From the NCBI GenBank assembly GCA_031267475.1, contig JAIRZA010000071.1, positions 1 through 12,307 on the forward strand: 12,307 bases of DNA, written 5' to 3'. This DNA comes from Spirochaetaceae bacterium (GTDB lineage: Bacteria > Spirochaetota > Spirochaetia > Treponematales > Breznakiellaceae). The translations under genes were made by a program, and so were the position numbers. This document shows, in pieces, positions 1-6,855 of the stretch (its first letter is position 1; each line of letters begins with the position of its first letter). The notes under the pieces are model-generated. The model saw only the letters and a program-made list of their open reading frames with translations. It did not search any database and had not been told where the DNA came from.

Positions 1-1257
1 AAAAATTCAAAACCGGGCGTTTACTTTTTGAATTTTAAGCCGGAAGTAGACAAACAGTGGATGGATGTAGCCGCTCAATTCACCCGCGAAACAGGAATAC
101 CAATGAAAGTCGTTACAGCGGCAAGCGGCACGTATGAGCAGACGCTGCGCGCTGAAATGTCCAAATCAAAACCGCCCACGTTGTTCAACTTGAACGGCCC
201 AATTGGTATGCAAATTTGGCAGGACTACACCGCCGATCTTAAAGACAGCAAAATTTATGAATGGCTTGGAGATAAAGGGCTTGCCATAGGCGCGGGCGGC
301 AAAATTTACGGCATACCCTACGCAATCGAAAGCTACGGCATAATATACAACGACGCGATACTGCAAAAATACTTCGCGCTGCCCTCTCGCGCTGTAACAG
401 ACATAAACAATGCCGGCGGCATTAATAATTTTGCCAAACTCAAAGCAGTCGCCGAAGACATTCAGGCCAAAGCCGCGGAACTTGGAATTGCGGGAGCTTT
501 CGCGTCAACATCATTCGCCCCCGGCGAGGACTGGCGCTGGAATACACACTTAGCCAATATGCCGGTGTACTATGAATACAAGCAGAAAGGAGTCAATGAT
601 TTAGCGGAAATTGATTTGACATATTCCGGCAATTTCAAAAATATTTTTGACTTATACATTAACAACTCCATCACAGAAAGAAAGATGGTCGGCTCAAAAA
701 CTGTAGGCGATTCCATGACGGAATTCGCGCTAGGCAAAGTCGCTTTCATACAAAACGGAACATGGGCGTGGACGCAGATAGCAAACGAAAACGGAAACGT
801 TGTTGAACTGCAAGATATAAAATTCATGCCTATCTATACCGGAGTAAGCGGCGAGGAAACACAGGGAATTTGCGTTGGAACCGAAAACTTTATCGCTCTA
901 AACAGCCGCATAAGCGCGGAAGAACAAGACGCCTCGCTAAAGTTTCTTGAATGGTTGTTTAGTACAGACACCGGAAAAAAACTAGCGTCGGACAGCCTAG
1001 GTCTAATTACTCCGTTTACCACATTTTCAGCGGAGGAACGCCCCAGCGACCCGCTGATAAAAGAAATGTACCGTTATCTAAACGAGCCGGGAATTAATTC
1101 CGTGCCTTGGGTTTTTACCACGTTTCCAAGTCAGGAATTCAAGAATGACCTCGGCGCGGCGCTCAACGCTTATACAGTGGGAAGCCAAGATTGGAATTAT
1201 GTAAAAACGACATTTATTGACACTTGGAACTCGGAAAAAAAAGCGAACCAGCAATAG
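1..1257 (+). CDS. Sugar ABC transporter substrate-binding protein (5' end cut by window edge)
   Basis: This is the periplasmic or lipid-anchored binding protein of a carbohydrate ABC importer (extracellular solute-binding family 1, MalE-like). It captures the sugar and delivers it to the two permeases encoded next. The reading frame is open from base 1 to TAG at 1255-1257, giving 418 visible codons. The TTG at 28 is an internal leucine within 'VYFLNFKPEV', not a start, so the signal peptide or lipobox lies upstream of the window. Family-typical features are the early beta-strand, 'GTYEQTLRAEMSKSKPPTLF', the hinge-like 'YGIPYAIESYGIIYN', the 'FALGKVAFIQNGTWAW' segment, and a C-terminal helix containing 'LEWLFSTDTGKKLASDSLGLITPF'. 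A terminator follows, then permease genes on the same strand. The substrate cannot be read from the sequence; an oligosaccharide is likely from the family. Confidence 0.9.
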   Translation, partial: KNSKPGVYFLNFKPEVDKQWMDVAAQFTRETGIPMKVVTAASGTYEQTLRAEMSKSKPPTLFNLNGPIGMQIWQDYTADLKDSKIYEWLGDKGLAIGAGGKIYGIPYAIESYGIIYNDAILQKYFALPSRAVTDINNAGGINNFAKLKAVAEDIQAKAAELGIAGAFASTSFAPGEDWRWNTHLANMPVYYEYKQKGVNDLAEIDLTYSGNFKNIFDLYINNSITERKMVGSKTVGDSMTEFALGKVAFIQNGTWAWTQIANENGNVVELQDIKFMPIYTGVSGEETQGICVGTENFIALNSRISAEEQDASLKFLEWLFSTDTGKKLASDSLGLITPFTTFSAEERPSDPLIKEMYRYLNEPGINSVPWVFTTFPSQEFKNDLGAALNAYTVGSQDWNYVKTTFIDTWNSEKKANQQ

Positions 1258-1275
1258 TATGAATAACGGATAAAT

Positions 1276-1327
1276 AAAGAGGCGATAGCTTATGCTTTAA
1301 CCGCATGAATGAACCGCCTCTTTGTTT
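1276..1327 (+). terminator. Hairpin terminator/attenuator between binding protein and permease genes
   Basis: A perfect 9-bp stem (aaagaggcg at 1276-1284, cgcctcttt at 1315-1323) is followed by gtttt. The 30-nt loop can form a smaller hairpin (ttatgc/gcatga with one wobble). It lies 18 nt after the binding-protein stop. It probably lets only part of the transcription reach the permeases, which suits the usual excess of binding protein over membrane subunits. Because the stem is symmetrical it could work in both directions. Confidence 0.7.
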
Positions 1328-1352
1328 TACAAGCATACTTGCGGAAGTTGCC

Positions 1353-1370
1353 CGGAAACTAAAGTTTCCG
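1353..1370. promoter_or_regulatory. 18-bp palindrome upstream of permease genes
   Basis: The sequence cggaaact-aa-agtttccg is a perfect inverted repeat 44 bp before the first permease start. It could be an operator for a sugar regulator, or part of a short hairpin in the leader. It lies after the terminator, where an internal promoter would sit, but I see no convincing -35/-10 pair beside it. The assignment is tentative. Confidence 0.3.
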
Positions 1371-1414
1371 CGACAGCCGGTGTTATCGAACAACTCTAAT
1401 GGAGAAACAATAAT

Positions 1415-2257
1415 ATGGAAAAATCCTTAAAAAAATATTTCTGGTTTTTCGTGGGACCCACACTGCTTTGCTTTATAGTAGCTTTTATAATACCATTCAT
1501 TTATGGAATCGTTCTTTCTTTCGCAAAATTTACAACAGTTACCAATTTGAAGATGGCCGGCTTCAACAATTATATACTTGCCTTTTCCAATCCGGATTTT
1601 TTGAACGCGCTTTGGTTTTCGGTGCGTTTTACGATTGTCTCTGTTATACTAACCAACATAATAGCATTCGCGCTAGCGTTGTTGCTTTCCGGCGGCATAA
1701 AAGGCACAAACCTTTACCGCACATTAATTTTCATGCCCAATTTAATAGGCGGCATCGTGCTGGGATACATTTGGCAATTTTTGATCAACGGCGTACTAAG
1801 CATCGCGGGAGTTACTATTACTGTAAGCGCAAGCTACGGCTTTTGGGGACTCGTTATCCTAAGCAGTTGGCAGTTTATCGGTTATATGATGATAATTTAC
1901 ATCGCCGGCATACAGAATATATCAACAGATATAATAGAAGCCGCAAAAATTGACGGCGCGGGAGGCTGGACCACGCTGACAAAAATCATAGTGCCGCTTG
2001 TAATGCCGTCAATCACAATCACTTTTTTTATGTCCGTGGCAAACTCCTTTAAGATGTTCGACCAGAATTTGGCGCTTACCGCGGGACTTCCCGGAAAACA
2101 AACAGCGGGAGTAGCGCTAGATATATACAACACATTCTACGGCAGAACCGGCTGGGAAGGCGTAGGACAGGCAAAAGCGCTGATGTTCTTCGTTATCGTT
2201 GCGATAATATCGCTTATACAATTATCTATTACTCGAAAACGGGAGATAGAAAACTAA
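1415..2257 (+). CDS. Sugar ABC transporter permease, MalF/UgpA type
   Basis: This is one of the two inner-membrane subunits of a CUT1 sugar importer, forming the translocation channel with the next gene product. It has 280 residues, the usual size for short MalF-like permeases that lack the large periplasmic loop. About six membrane segments are visible, beginning near residues 9-33, 66-92, 103-125, 143-165, 195-215 and 255-272. The cytoplasmic EAA loop that docks onto the ATPase is clear at residues 175-199 (EAAKIDGAGG...IIVPLVMPS). The ATG is supported by GGAGA at 1401-1405, 9 nt upstream. The stop TAA overlaps the next ATG by one base, indicating translational coupling. No ATPase is encoded here, so a shared MsmK/UgpC-like ATPase elsewhere is inferred. 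Confidence 0.95.
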   Translation: MEKSLKKYFWFFVGPTLLCFIVAFIIPFIYGIVLSFAKFTTVTNLKMAGFNNYILAFSNPDFLNALWFSVRFTIVSVILTNIIAFALALLLSGGIKGTNLYRTLIFMPNLIGGIVLGYIWQFLINGVLSIAGVTITVSASYGFWGLVILSSWQFIGYMMIIYIAGIQNISTDIIEAAKIDGAGGWTTLTKIIVPLVMPSITITFFMSVANSFKMFDQNLALTAGLPGKQTAGVALDIYNTFYGRTGWEGVGQAKALMFFVIVAIISLIQLSITRKREIEN

Positions 2258-3108
2258 TGAATACCAGAAATAGAACTTCACAAGTAAACGGCGGGCATAT
2301 AATTATCAGCATTATACTTTGCGCCGTGGCGGTGCTGTTTTTACTGCCAATAATACTCGTCGTTTTAAACTCGTTTAAATTCAAGCTTGCCGTTATAAAC
2401 ACACCGTTTGCCCTGCCGGACACGGCCTCGTTTGCGGGTTTAAGCAATTATACAAATGGATTAGCGGCCACAGGTTTTTTCAAAGCCGCCGGCTTTTCTT
2501 TTTTCATTACGGCGTTTTCCGTTGCTATCATCGCGCTGTTTTCAAGCATGACAGCTTGGTTCATAACACGGAGCCGAAGCCTTTTTTGCAAAGCGCTTTA
2601 TTTTGTATTTGCTTTTGCGATGATAGTACCGTTTCAAATGGTAATGTTCCCGCTTACGCACGTAGCAAACGTGCTACACCTCGACAACCCCATAGGCATA
2701 CTGTTCATTTATTTAGGATTCGGCGCGGGCGCCTCAATATTTTTATACTCCGGTTTCATAAAATCCGTGCCAATCGCCGTTGAGGAAGCCGCCGTAATAG
2801 ACGGCTGCACTCCAATCCGCGCCTTTTTCAGCGTTGTGCTTCCCATGCTCACACCCATTTCAATTACGGTAGCCATATTAAACACGATGTGGATATGGAA
2901 TGATTATCTCTTGCCCAGCCTCATAATCGGTTCGGAATACCGCACAATACCAGTCGCCGTTCAATACCTGCGCGGCGGACACGGTTCTATAGACATGGGA
3001 TACATGATGGCCGTAATCACCATGGCGCTTATACCCATAATCATTTTTTACTTTTTTTGCCAAAAGTATATTATCAAGGGCGTTACAGCCGGGTCGGTCA
3101 AAGGTTAA
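2257..3108 (+). CDS. Sugar ABC transporter permease, MalG/UgpE type
   Basis: This is the second inner-membrane subunit of the sugar importer and pairs with the upstream permease. It has 283 residues and about six hydrophobic segments, near 14-38, 77-101, 110-133, 145-167, 198-213 and 248-270. The EAA docking loop is at residues 176-201 (EEAAVIDGCTPIRAFFSVVLP). The tail 'QKYIIKGVTAGSVKG' is the hallmark C-terminus of MalG-type permeases, whose end reaches toward the ATPase. The start ATG overlaps the preceding TAA by one base. A lipoprotein gene begins 4 nt after its stop, so the transcription unit continues. Confidence 0.95.
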   Translation: MNTRNRTSQVNGGHIIISIILCAVAVLFLLPIILVVLNSFKFKLAVINTPFALPDTASFAGLSNYTNGLAATGFFKAAGFSFFITAFSVAIIALFSSMTAWFITRSRSLFCKALYFVFAFAMIVPFQMVMFPLTHVANVLHLDNPIGILFIYLGFGAGASIFLYSGFIKSVPIAVEEAAVIDGCTPIRAFFSVVLPMLTPISITVAILNTMWIWNDYLLPSLIIGSEYRTIPVAVQYLRGGHGSIDMGYMMAVITMALIPIIIFYFFCQKYIIKGVTAGSVKG

Positions 3109-3112
3109 ACAC

Positions 3113-3778
3113 GTGCGTCATCACAAACTTTTTTTGAACAGCGGCTTGTGGATGTTTTTCTTGCTTTGCAGCCTTGCGGCCTGCTCGCGGTCATCACCAA
3201 CGATAGCGTTTTCCACAATGGCGCTAAATTATATCGAGCAGGACGCCGCGCCGGTTCCAACGCTGAATTTCTTTGTAATTGCCAACGATGACGACGGCTA
3301 CGAAGACCTTGCCGAACTGCGATTATACAACGACTATGAAGGACTCGTCTGGTCATTCACGCCGGAAACATGGACCCGCTACGACGAGTCCGGCAACACA
3401 TGGCTTGGAAGCAATAAGATAGTCATGGCGGCCGGCGGCGAAGCTTTTCCGAGCGGACAATATCGCGCCATGCTTATAGACAAGGGCGGCGAGCGAACAG
3501 AGCGTACTTTTGGCTTTGACATCCCCGCGATACCGCGCTACCCTTTCCCAAAACTTACAATAGTTGAAAACAACTACAAAGTTGATTCGGAATATCCCGA
3601 ATCCTACCTTGCCTGCTACAACACAGACGGCTCTTACCGCAATTCCATAAAACTGGAATCAACCACAGGCGACATCGCTTCACTGCGGCTAGGCTCCGAT
3701 ATTTTGAGCGTAGCGTTATGGGCGCGTGATACAACTCATTCAACCTCCGCCCTAACAAAGATGATACCCATACGCTGA
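3113..3778 (+). CDS. Hypothetical lipoprotein in transporter operon
   Basis: The product has 221 residues and no function I recognise. The N-terminus is a classic lipoprotein signal: positive residues (RHHK), a hydrophobic stretch (residues 11-20), then lipobox LAAC with the acylated cysteine at residue 24. The mature part is beta-rich and acidic. It contains 'FFVIANDDDGYEDLAELRLYNDYEGLVWSF' and 'WLGSNKIVMAAGGEAFPSGQYRAMLIDKGGE', which reads like an immunoglobulin- or fibronectin-like sandwich, though that is only an impression. The start is GTG at 3113, with AAAGG at 3100-3104 as ribosome binding site and only 4 nt after the permease stop. The next gene, trmB, starts 5 nt after its end. It may be a surface or periplasmic lipoprotein expressed with the importer, but the link to sugar uptake is not shown. 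Confidence 0.8.
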   Translation: MRHHKLFLNSGLWMFFLLCSLAACSRSSPTIAFSTMALNYIEQDAAPVPTLNFFVIANDDDGYEDLAELRLYNDYEGLVWSFTPETWTRYDESGNTWLGSNKIVMAAGGEAFPSGQYRAMLIDKGGERTERTFGFDIPAIPRYPFPKLTIVENNYKVDSEYPESYLACYNTDGSYRNSIKLESTTGDIASLRLGSDILSVALWARDTTHSTSALTKMIPIR

Positions 3779-3783
3779 TAAAA

Positions 3784-4479
3784 ATGAGTGATAACGGACT
3801 TTCAATTAAAAGCTATGTAACGCGAAACGGGCGGGTTACAAAAGCTCAACAACGCGCGTTTAACGCTTTAGGCGGCAAATACTGTATTCCATTTAGCGAT
3901 TCGCCGCTCGATTTCTACACCGTCTTCAACAATTACAATCCTGTAACAATAGAAATAGGCTTTGGAATGGGAAGCGCAACAGCGGAAATAGCCGCCGCGC
4001 ATCCTCAAAAAAATTATATAGGAGTCGAAGTTTTTCGCGCCGGCATAGGACGGCTGCTCTGGGAAATCGAAAACCGCGGGCTTGCCAATGTGCGAATCAT
4101 CGAACACGACGCCGTACCCGTACTCGAAAAAATGATTCCCGGAGGCAGCTTGGAAGCCGCTCATATTTTTTTCCCCGACCCTTGGCCAAAAACAAAACAC
4201 CATAAACGCAGGCTTGTAAAACGTCCGTTCACGAATCTGCTCGCATCAAAATTAATGGACGGCGGCTATATTTACATGGTCAGCGACTGCGATGATTACT
4301 GCAACTTTGCGCTGTCTGAACTAAGCGAAACGCAAAACCTGATGAATAATCATGAAAAATTCGCGGCGGGACAAGACTGGCGGCCTGTAACAAAATTTGA
4401 AAAAAAAGGACTCGCCCGCGGCAGCGCGATAAAAGAACTTTTTTTCCACAAAACAGAATCCCCTGACAAGCCCGATTAA
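3784..4479 (+). CDS. trmB: tRNA (guanine-N7-)-methyltransferase TrmB
   Basis: TrmB uses S-adenosylmethionine to methylate N7 of G46 in the variable loop of tRNAs. The 231-residue protein shows the SAM-binding motif EIGFGMG at residues 57-63, the acidic 'IGVEVF' strand end, and the diagnostic 'FFPDPWPKTKHHKRR' block at residues 129-143, which binds substrate. The length is normal for the family. The ATG at 3784 follows the lipoprotein stop by 5 nt. There is no strong Shine-Dalgarno, so re-initiation after the upstream gene is likely. Its place behind an ABC transporter is probably positional, not functional. The next operon begins after a 128-nt gap. Confidence 0.96.
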   Translation: MSDNGLSIKSYVTRNGRVTKAQQRAFNALGGKYCIPFSDSPLDFYTVFNNYNPVTIEIGFGMGSATAEIAAAHPQKNYIGVEVFRAGIGRLLWEIENRGLANVRIIEHDAVPVLEKMIPGGSLEAAHIFFPDPWPKTKHHKRRLVKRPFTNLLASKLMDGGYIYMVSDCDDYCNFALSELSETQNLMNNHEKFAAGQDWRPVTKFEKKGLARGSAIKELFFHKTESPDKPD

Positions 4480-4521
4480 CTATATCTACTCGTTTCATTG
4501 CTGGCGATTATGGACAGGCGC

Positions 4522-4550
4522 TTGACGCGCCGCGCCAATTTAGGATAGAG
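4522..4550 (+). promoter_or_regulatory. Candidate sigma-70 promoter of the rplU operon
   Basis: TTGACG at 4522-4527 is a good -35. After 16-17 nt comes a GATAGAG segment (4544-4550), a weak -10. A better -10-like TATACT lies at 4554-4559 but is too far (26 nt) from this -35. The position, in the 128-nt gap between trmB and rplU, fits a ribosomal-protein operon promoter. The -35 overlaps a small ggcgc/gcgcc inverted repeat. Confidence 0.4.
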
Positions 4551-4607
4551 TCATATACTAGATTGTTCCAACACAGTCTCACTTAACATGATTTTAAGGA
4601 TTCTTAT

Positions 4608-4919
4608 ATGTACGCAATTTTTGAATTTAACGGCAAACAGTACAAAGCCGAAAAAGGCGCAGTGTTAAAGGTTGACCACATTGAAGCCGGACCAGGCTCC
4701 AAATTTGATATAGATTCTGTTCTGCTAGTCTCGGATAAGACGGTATCTGTAGGCGCTCCCTACGTTTCCGGCGCGAAAGTGCGGGCCGTTGTCGAATCGC
4801 ACGGCAAGGACCGCAAAATCACCGTGTTCAAGTACATCCCCAAAAAGGATTACCGGCGCAAACGCGGACACAGGCAGCAATTTTCTTTAATAAAAATTGA
4901 GGATGTTGCGGTTTCGTGA
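4608..4919 (+). CDS. rplU: 50S ribosomal protein L21
   Basis: L21 is a primary 23S rRNA-binding protein of the large subunit. The 103-residue product has the normal family length. It starts 'MYAIFEFNGKQYKAEKG' and ends with the signature basic block 'KYIPKKDYRRKRGHRQQFSLIKIE' (about residues 75-98), where the 'KRGHRQ' segment binds rRNA. AAGGA at 4596-4600 precedes the ATG by 7 nt. Its TGA stop is immediately followed in frame by TAA, a double stop, and the prp gene continues in the same frame 18-48 nt later. This is the first gene of the rplU-prp-rpmA-obg cluster. Confidence 0.98.
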   Translation: MYAIFEFNGKQYKAEKGAVLKVDHIEAGPGSKFDIDSVLLVSDKTVSVGAPYVSGAKVRAVVESHGKDRKITVFKYIPKKDYRRKRGHRQQFSLIKIEDVAVS

Positions 4920-4967
4920 TAAACGCCGGCGCTATATTTGGGCGCGGCGGCTGACATCAAAAGCGCC

Positions 4968-5306
4968 ATGATACAAATTGAAGCGGAGCTAGACAGCAGC
5001 GGAGTCCTCGTCGCCTATCGCGCCGCGGGACACGCTGGAGCAGGACCGCGCGGGCAGGACATAGTTTGCGCCGCCGTTTCTGTACTTTCCCGCTCGTTAG
5101 TAAGGGCGTTGCAGGACAAAGAAGGCGTAAACATCCAAGCGGACGCGCCGGAACGAGGTGTTTTTTCGGTAGCCATAAACTACTCGGATCACGCCAGACA
5201 ATTTTTGAGAGGAACAGGGACTTTTCTGCTAGAAGGACTTAATTCTATAGCGGAAGAATATCCTGAATTTTGTAATTTAACTATTGTTAAGAAAAAACTT
5301 TCCTAA
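4968..5306 (+). CDS. prp: Ribosomal-processing cysteine protease Prp (YsxB family)
   Basis: Prp is the cysteine protease that in Firmicutes removes an N-terminal extension from ribosomal protein L27. Catalytic motifs are visible: 'GHAGAG' (His at about residue 22) and 'GQDIVCAAVSVL' (Cys at about residue 34), counted from ATG 4968. I chose this start because relatives begin 'MIxI...' directly before the first strand, giving 112 residues. An in-frame TTG at 4938 would add ten residues (122 in total) and is the alternative. Neither start has a strong Shine-Dalgarno, so coupling to rplU is likely. It lies between rplU and rpmA, the standard place. L27 here has no extension to cleave, so the substrate is unclear. 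Confidence 0.88.
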   Translation: MIQIEAELDSSGVLVAYRAAGHAGAGPRGQDIVCAAVSVLSRSLVRALQDKEGVNIQADAPERGVFSVAINYSDHARQFLRGTGTFLLEGLNSIAEEYPEFCNLTIVKKKLS

Positions 5307-5386
5307 AATTTCGGGAAAGCGGCAAAATAAATCTTAAAAGCAACCGGCTTGAGCAGGCGGCTTAAGCGGACAGTTTTTAGAATTAA

Positions 5387-5417
5387 GGCTGTTCCAAAAC
5401 TTCAGTTTTTGGAACAG
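5387..5417 (+). repeat. Hairpin-forming dispersed repeat, copy 1
   Basis: Bases 5387-5412 are identical to 12193-12218 (26 nt, containing gttccaaaacttcagttttt). Here it forms an 11-bp stem (ctgttccaaaa at 5389-5399, ttttggaacag at 5407-5417) with a 7-nt loop. It is not followed by a T-run, so it is unlikely to be a full terminator. It sits in the 142-nt prp-rpmA gap, just before the rpmA ribosome binding site. It may be a REP-like element or an mRNA processing or stability hairpin that separates rpmA expression from rplU-prp. Confidence 0.6.
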
Positions 5418-5448
5418 GCTCAATTAGCAAGAAAATAGGAGAACTGAT

Positions 5449-5700
5449 ATGGCACGTAAACGCGGCGGCAGCGGGGCCAAGAATGGCCGTGATTCAAATC
5501 CACAGTATTTAGGCGTTAAAGCGTCTGGCGGCGCAACCGTCAAAGCGGGAACAATAATCGTGCGGCAGCGCGGGACAAAGATACATCCGGGCGCGAATGT
5601 CGGACGCGGAGGCGACGACACATTGTTTGCTTTGATTGACGGAGTTGTAGCCTTCTGCGAACATCGCGGACGCAAACTTGCCGCGGTAAACCCAGCTTAA
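5449..5700 (+). CDS. rpmA: 50S ribosomal protein L27
   Basis: L27 reaches the peptidyl-transferase centre with its N-terminus and helps position tRNA. The 83-residue protein has the signature 'GGSGAKNGRDSNPQYLGVK' near residues 6-24 and 'IIVRQRGTKIHPGANVGRGGDDTLFALIDG' in the core. The ATG at 5449 has AGGAGA at 5437-5442, about 6 nt upstream. It begins MARKRGG, the mature N-terminus. The frame upstream has a TAG at 5425 and no ATG, GTG or TTG in between, so no N-terminal extension can be encoded. The absence of a Prp-cleavable extension is notable beside prp. Confidence 0.98.
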   Translation: MARKRGGSGAKNGRDSNPQYLGVKASGGATVKAGTIIVRQRGTKIHPGANVGRGGDDTLFALIDGVVAFCEHRGRKLAAVNPA

Positions 5701-5734
5701 CGGGAACACGGAAAGCGGCGGCTTCCGGTCCTTT

Positions 5735-6718
5735 ATGAACAGGTTTGCTGATGAAGCGTTAATCGAAGTATCCTCTGGCAATGGCGGAAACGGCTGCGCC
5801 GCTTTCCGCCGTGAAAAATTCGTTCCCCGCGGCGGACCGTCGGGCGGCGACGGCGGGCGCGGCGGAGATGTTGTGTTTGTCGTGCGCCGTAATTTACGAA
5901 CACTAACGCATCTGCGTTACCAGCAGACATTCAAAGCGGAAAACGGTCATGACGGCGAAGGACGTGAACGCTACGGCAAAAACGGTGAAGACATAACCGT
6001 CCCAGTCCCTCCAGGAACCGTGCTAAAAGACAACGAAACAGGCGAACTATTACACGACTTTGGCAAAAACGAGGCGGATATAGTTTTTTTACGCGGCGGA
6101 AACGGCGGCTGGGGCAACATACACTTCAAATCATCGGTAAACCAATCGCCGCAGCGCGCGCTGCCCGGCAAAAGCGGTGAATACCGGAAACTGCGCGTTG
6201 AACTGCAAATAATGGCGGACATCGGTTTTGTCGGCTTTCCAAACGCGGGAAAATCCTCGCTGTTAGGACGATTTACCAACGCCCGCCCAAAGATAGCCCC
6301 CTACCCGTTCACAACAAAAATCCCCAACCTCGGCGTACTTCGCACAGAGGGACGTGATGTCATCCTTGCCGACATACCCGGACTAATCGAAGGCGCGTCG
6401 CATGGCACAGGGCTGGGAATACGCTTCCTCAAGCACATTTCCCGCACCCCTGCGCTCGCCTTCCTGATTGACCTTTCGGACGACAACTACCTAGAAGCCT
6501 TTGACATACTAAGCGCGGAACTGGAGGCGTTCTCGACCGAACTGCTCAAAAAAAAGCGCGTAGTAATAGGCACAAAACTCGACACGGAAGAAAGCGCCGG
6601 ACGTTTAAGCGAGTTGCAAAAACGACTGCCAAACGAACAGGTACACGGCATATCCGTCTTTTCCGGAGAAGGACTAGACGAGCTTGCCGGCATTTTCACA
6701 AACATGACGAGGCCGTAA
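5735..6718 (+). CDS. obg: Obg family GTPase (CgtA/ObgE), 50S assembly
   Basis: Obg is a GTPase that binds late 50S precursors and links ribosome assembly to nucleotide status. It is 327 residues long. The glycine-rich Obg fold spans residues 1-158 (GNGGNGCAAFRREKFVPRGGPSGGDGG). The G domain has G1 GFPNAGKSS at 167-175, G2 'PFTTKIPNLG' at 191-200, G3 DIPGLIEGA at 213-221 and a G5-like 'SVFSGEG' near 307. The usual G4 NKxD reads TKLD at 280-283, so the base-contacting Asn is Thr. There is no C-terminal OCT domain, as in many shorter Obg proteins. The start ATG at 5735 matches the conserved FxDEAxIxV opening. No strong Shine-Dalgarno is visible 34 nt after rpmA. Confidence 0.97.
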   Translation: MNRFADEALIEVSSGNGGNGCAAFRREKFVPRGGPSGGDGGRGGDVVFVVRRNLRTLTHLRYQQTFKAENGHDGEGRERYGKNGEDITVPVPPGTVLKDNETGELLHDFGKNEADIVFLRGGNGGWGNIHFKSSVNQSPQRALPGKSGEYRKLRVELQIMADIGFVGFPNAGKSSLLGRFTNARPKIAPYPFTTKIPNLGVLRTEGRDVILADIPGLIEGASHGTGLGIRFLKHISRTPALAFLIDLSDDNYLEAFDILSAELEAFSTELLKKKRVVIGTKLDTEESAGRLSELQKRLPNEQVHGISVFSGEGLDELAGIFTNMTRP

Positions 6719-6727
6719 ATGCCCTTG

Positions 6728-6747
6728 TGTTTAGCAAGCTCTAAACA
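6728..6747 (+). terminator. Hairpin directly after obg (weak terminator or spacer structure)
   Basis: tgtttag (6728-6734) pairs perfectly with ctaaaca (6741-6747) across a 6-nt loop, 9 nt after the obg stop. No T-run follows, so full termination is doubtful. It is the first of several palindromes in the obg-nadD spacer. Confidence 0.35.
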
Positions 6748-6762
6748 GCCTCCATATTCAGA

Positions 6763-6780
6763 GGGGGGATGCCTCCCCCC
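6763..6780. repeat. G/C-tract hairpin in obg-nadD spacer
   Basis: gggggga (6763-6769) and tcccccc (6774-6780) form a perfect 7-bp stem with loop tgcc. It is followed by a very C-rich stretch with smaller palindromes (ctcgc-aa-gcgag at 6791-6802, agcga/tcgct at 6797-6811). This base composition is unlike the rest of the window, so the spacer may be an inserted repetitive element. Confidence 0.45.
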
Positions 6781-6855
6781 GCGCTGCAGCCTCGCAAGCG
6801 AGTCTTTCGCTCCCCCCCGCGCCCCCGAGCGCCTCGTTCCGCCAATTTTTTCGTA

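Noticed and set aside
28..30. TTG at 28 as start of the binding protein
   Set aside because: The frame is open to the left edge with family-like residues (GVYF) before it, so the gene is cut by the window.
5389..5417. Rho-independent terminator before rpmA
   Set aside because: The stem is strong but no T-run follows, and it lies inside a conserved operon; reported as a repeat hairpin instead.
5424..5675. Minus-strand open frame opposite rpmA
   Set aside because: Antisense shadow of a well-identified ribosomal protein with no independent support.
6769..6855. N-terminal extension of NadD from the ATG at 6769
   Set aside because: The added 29 residues come from the C-rich palindromic spacer, are Arg/Pro-rich, and do not belong to NadD, which starts just before KYAILGGSFDP.
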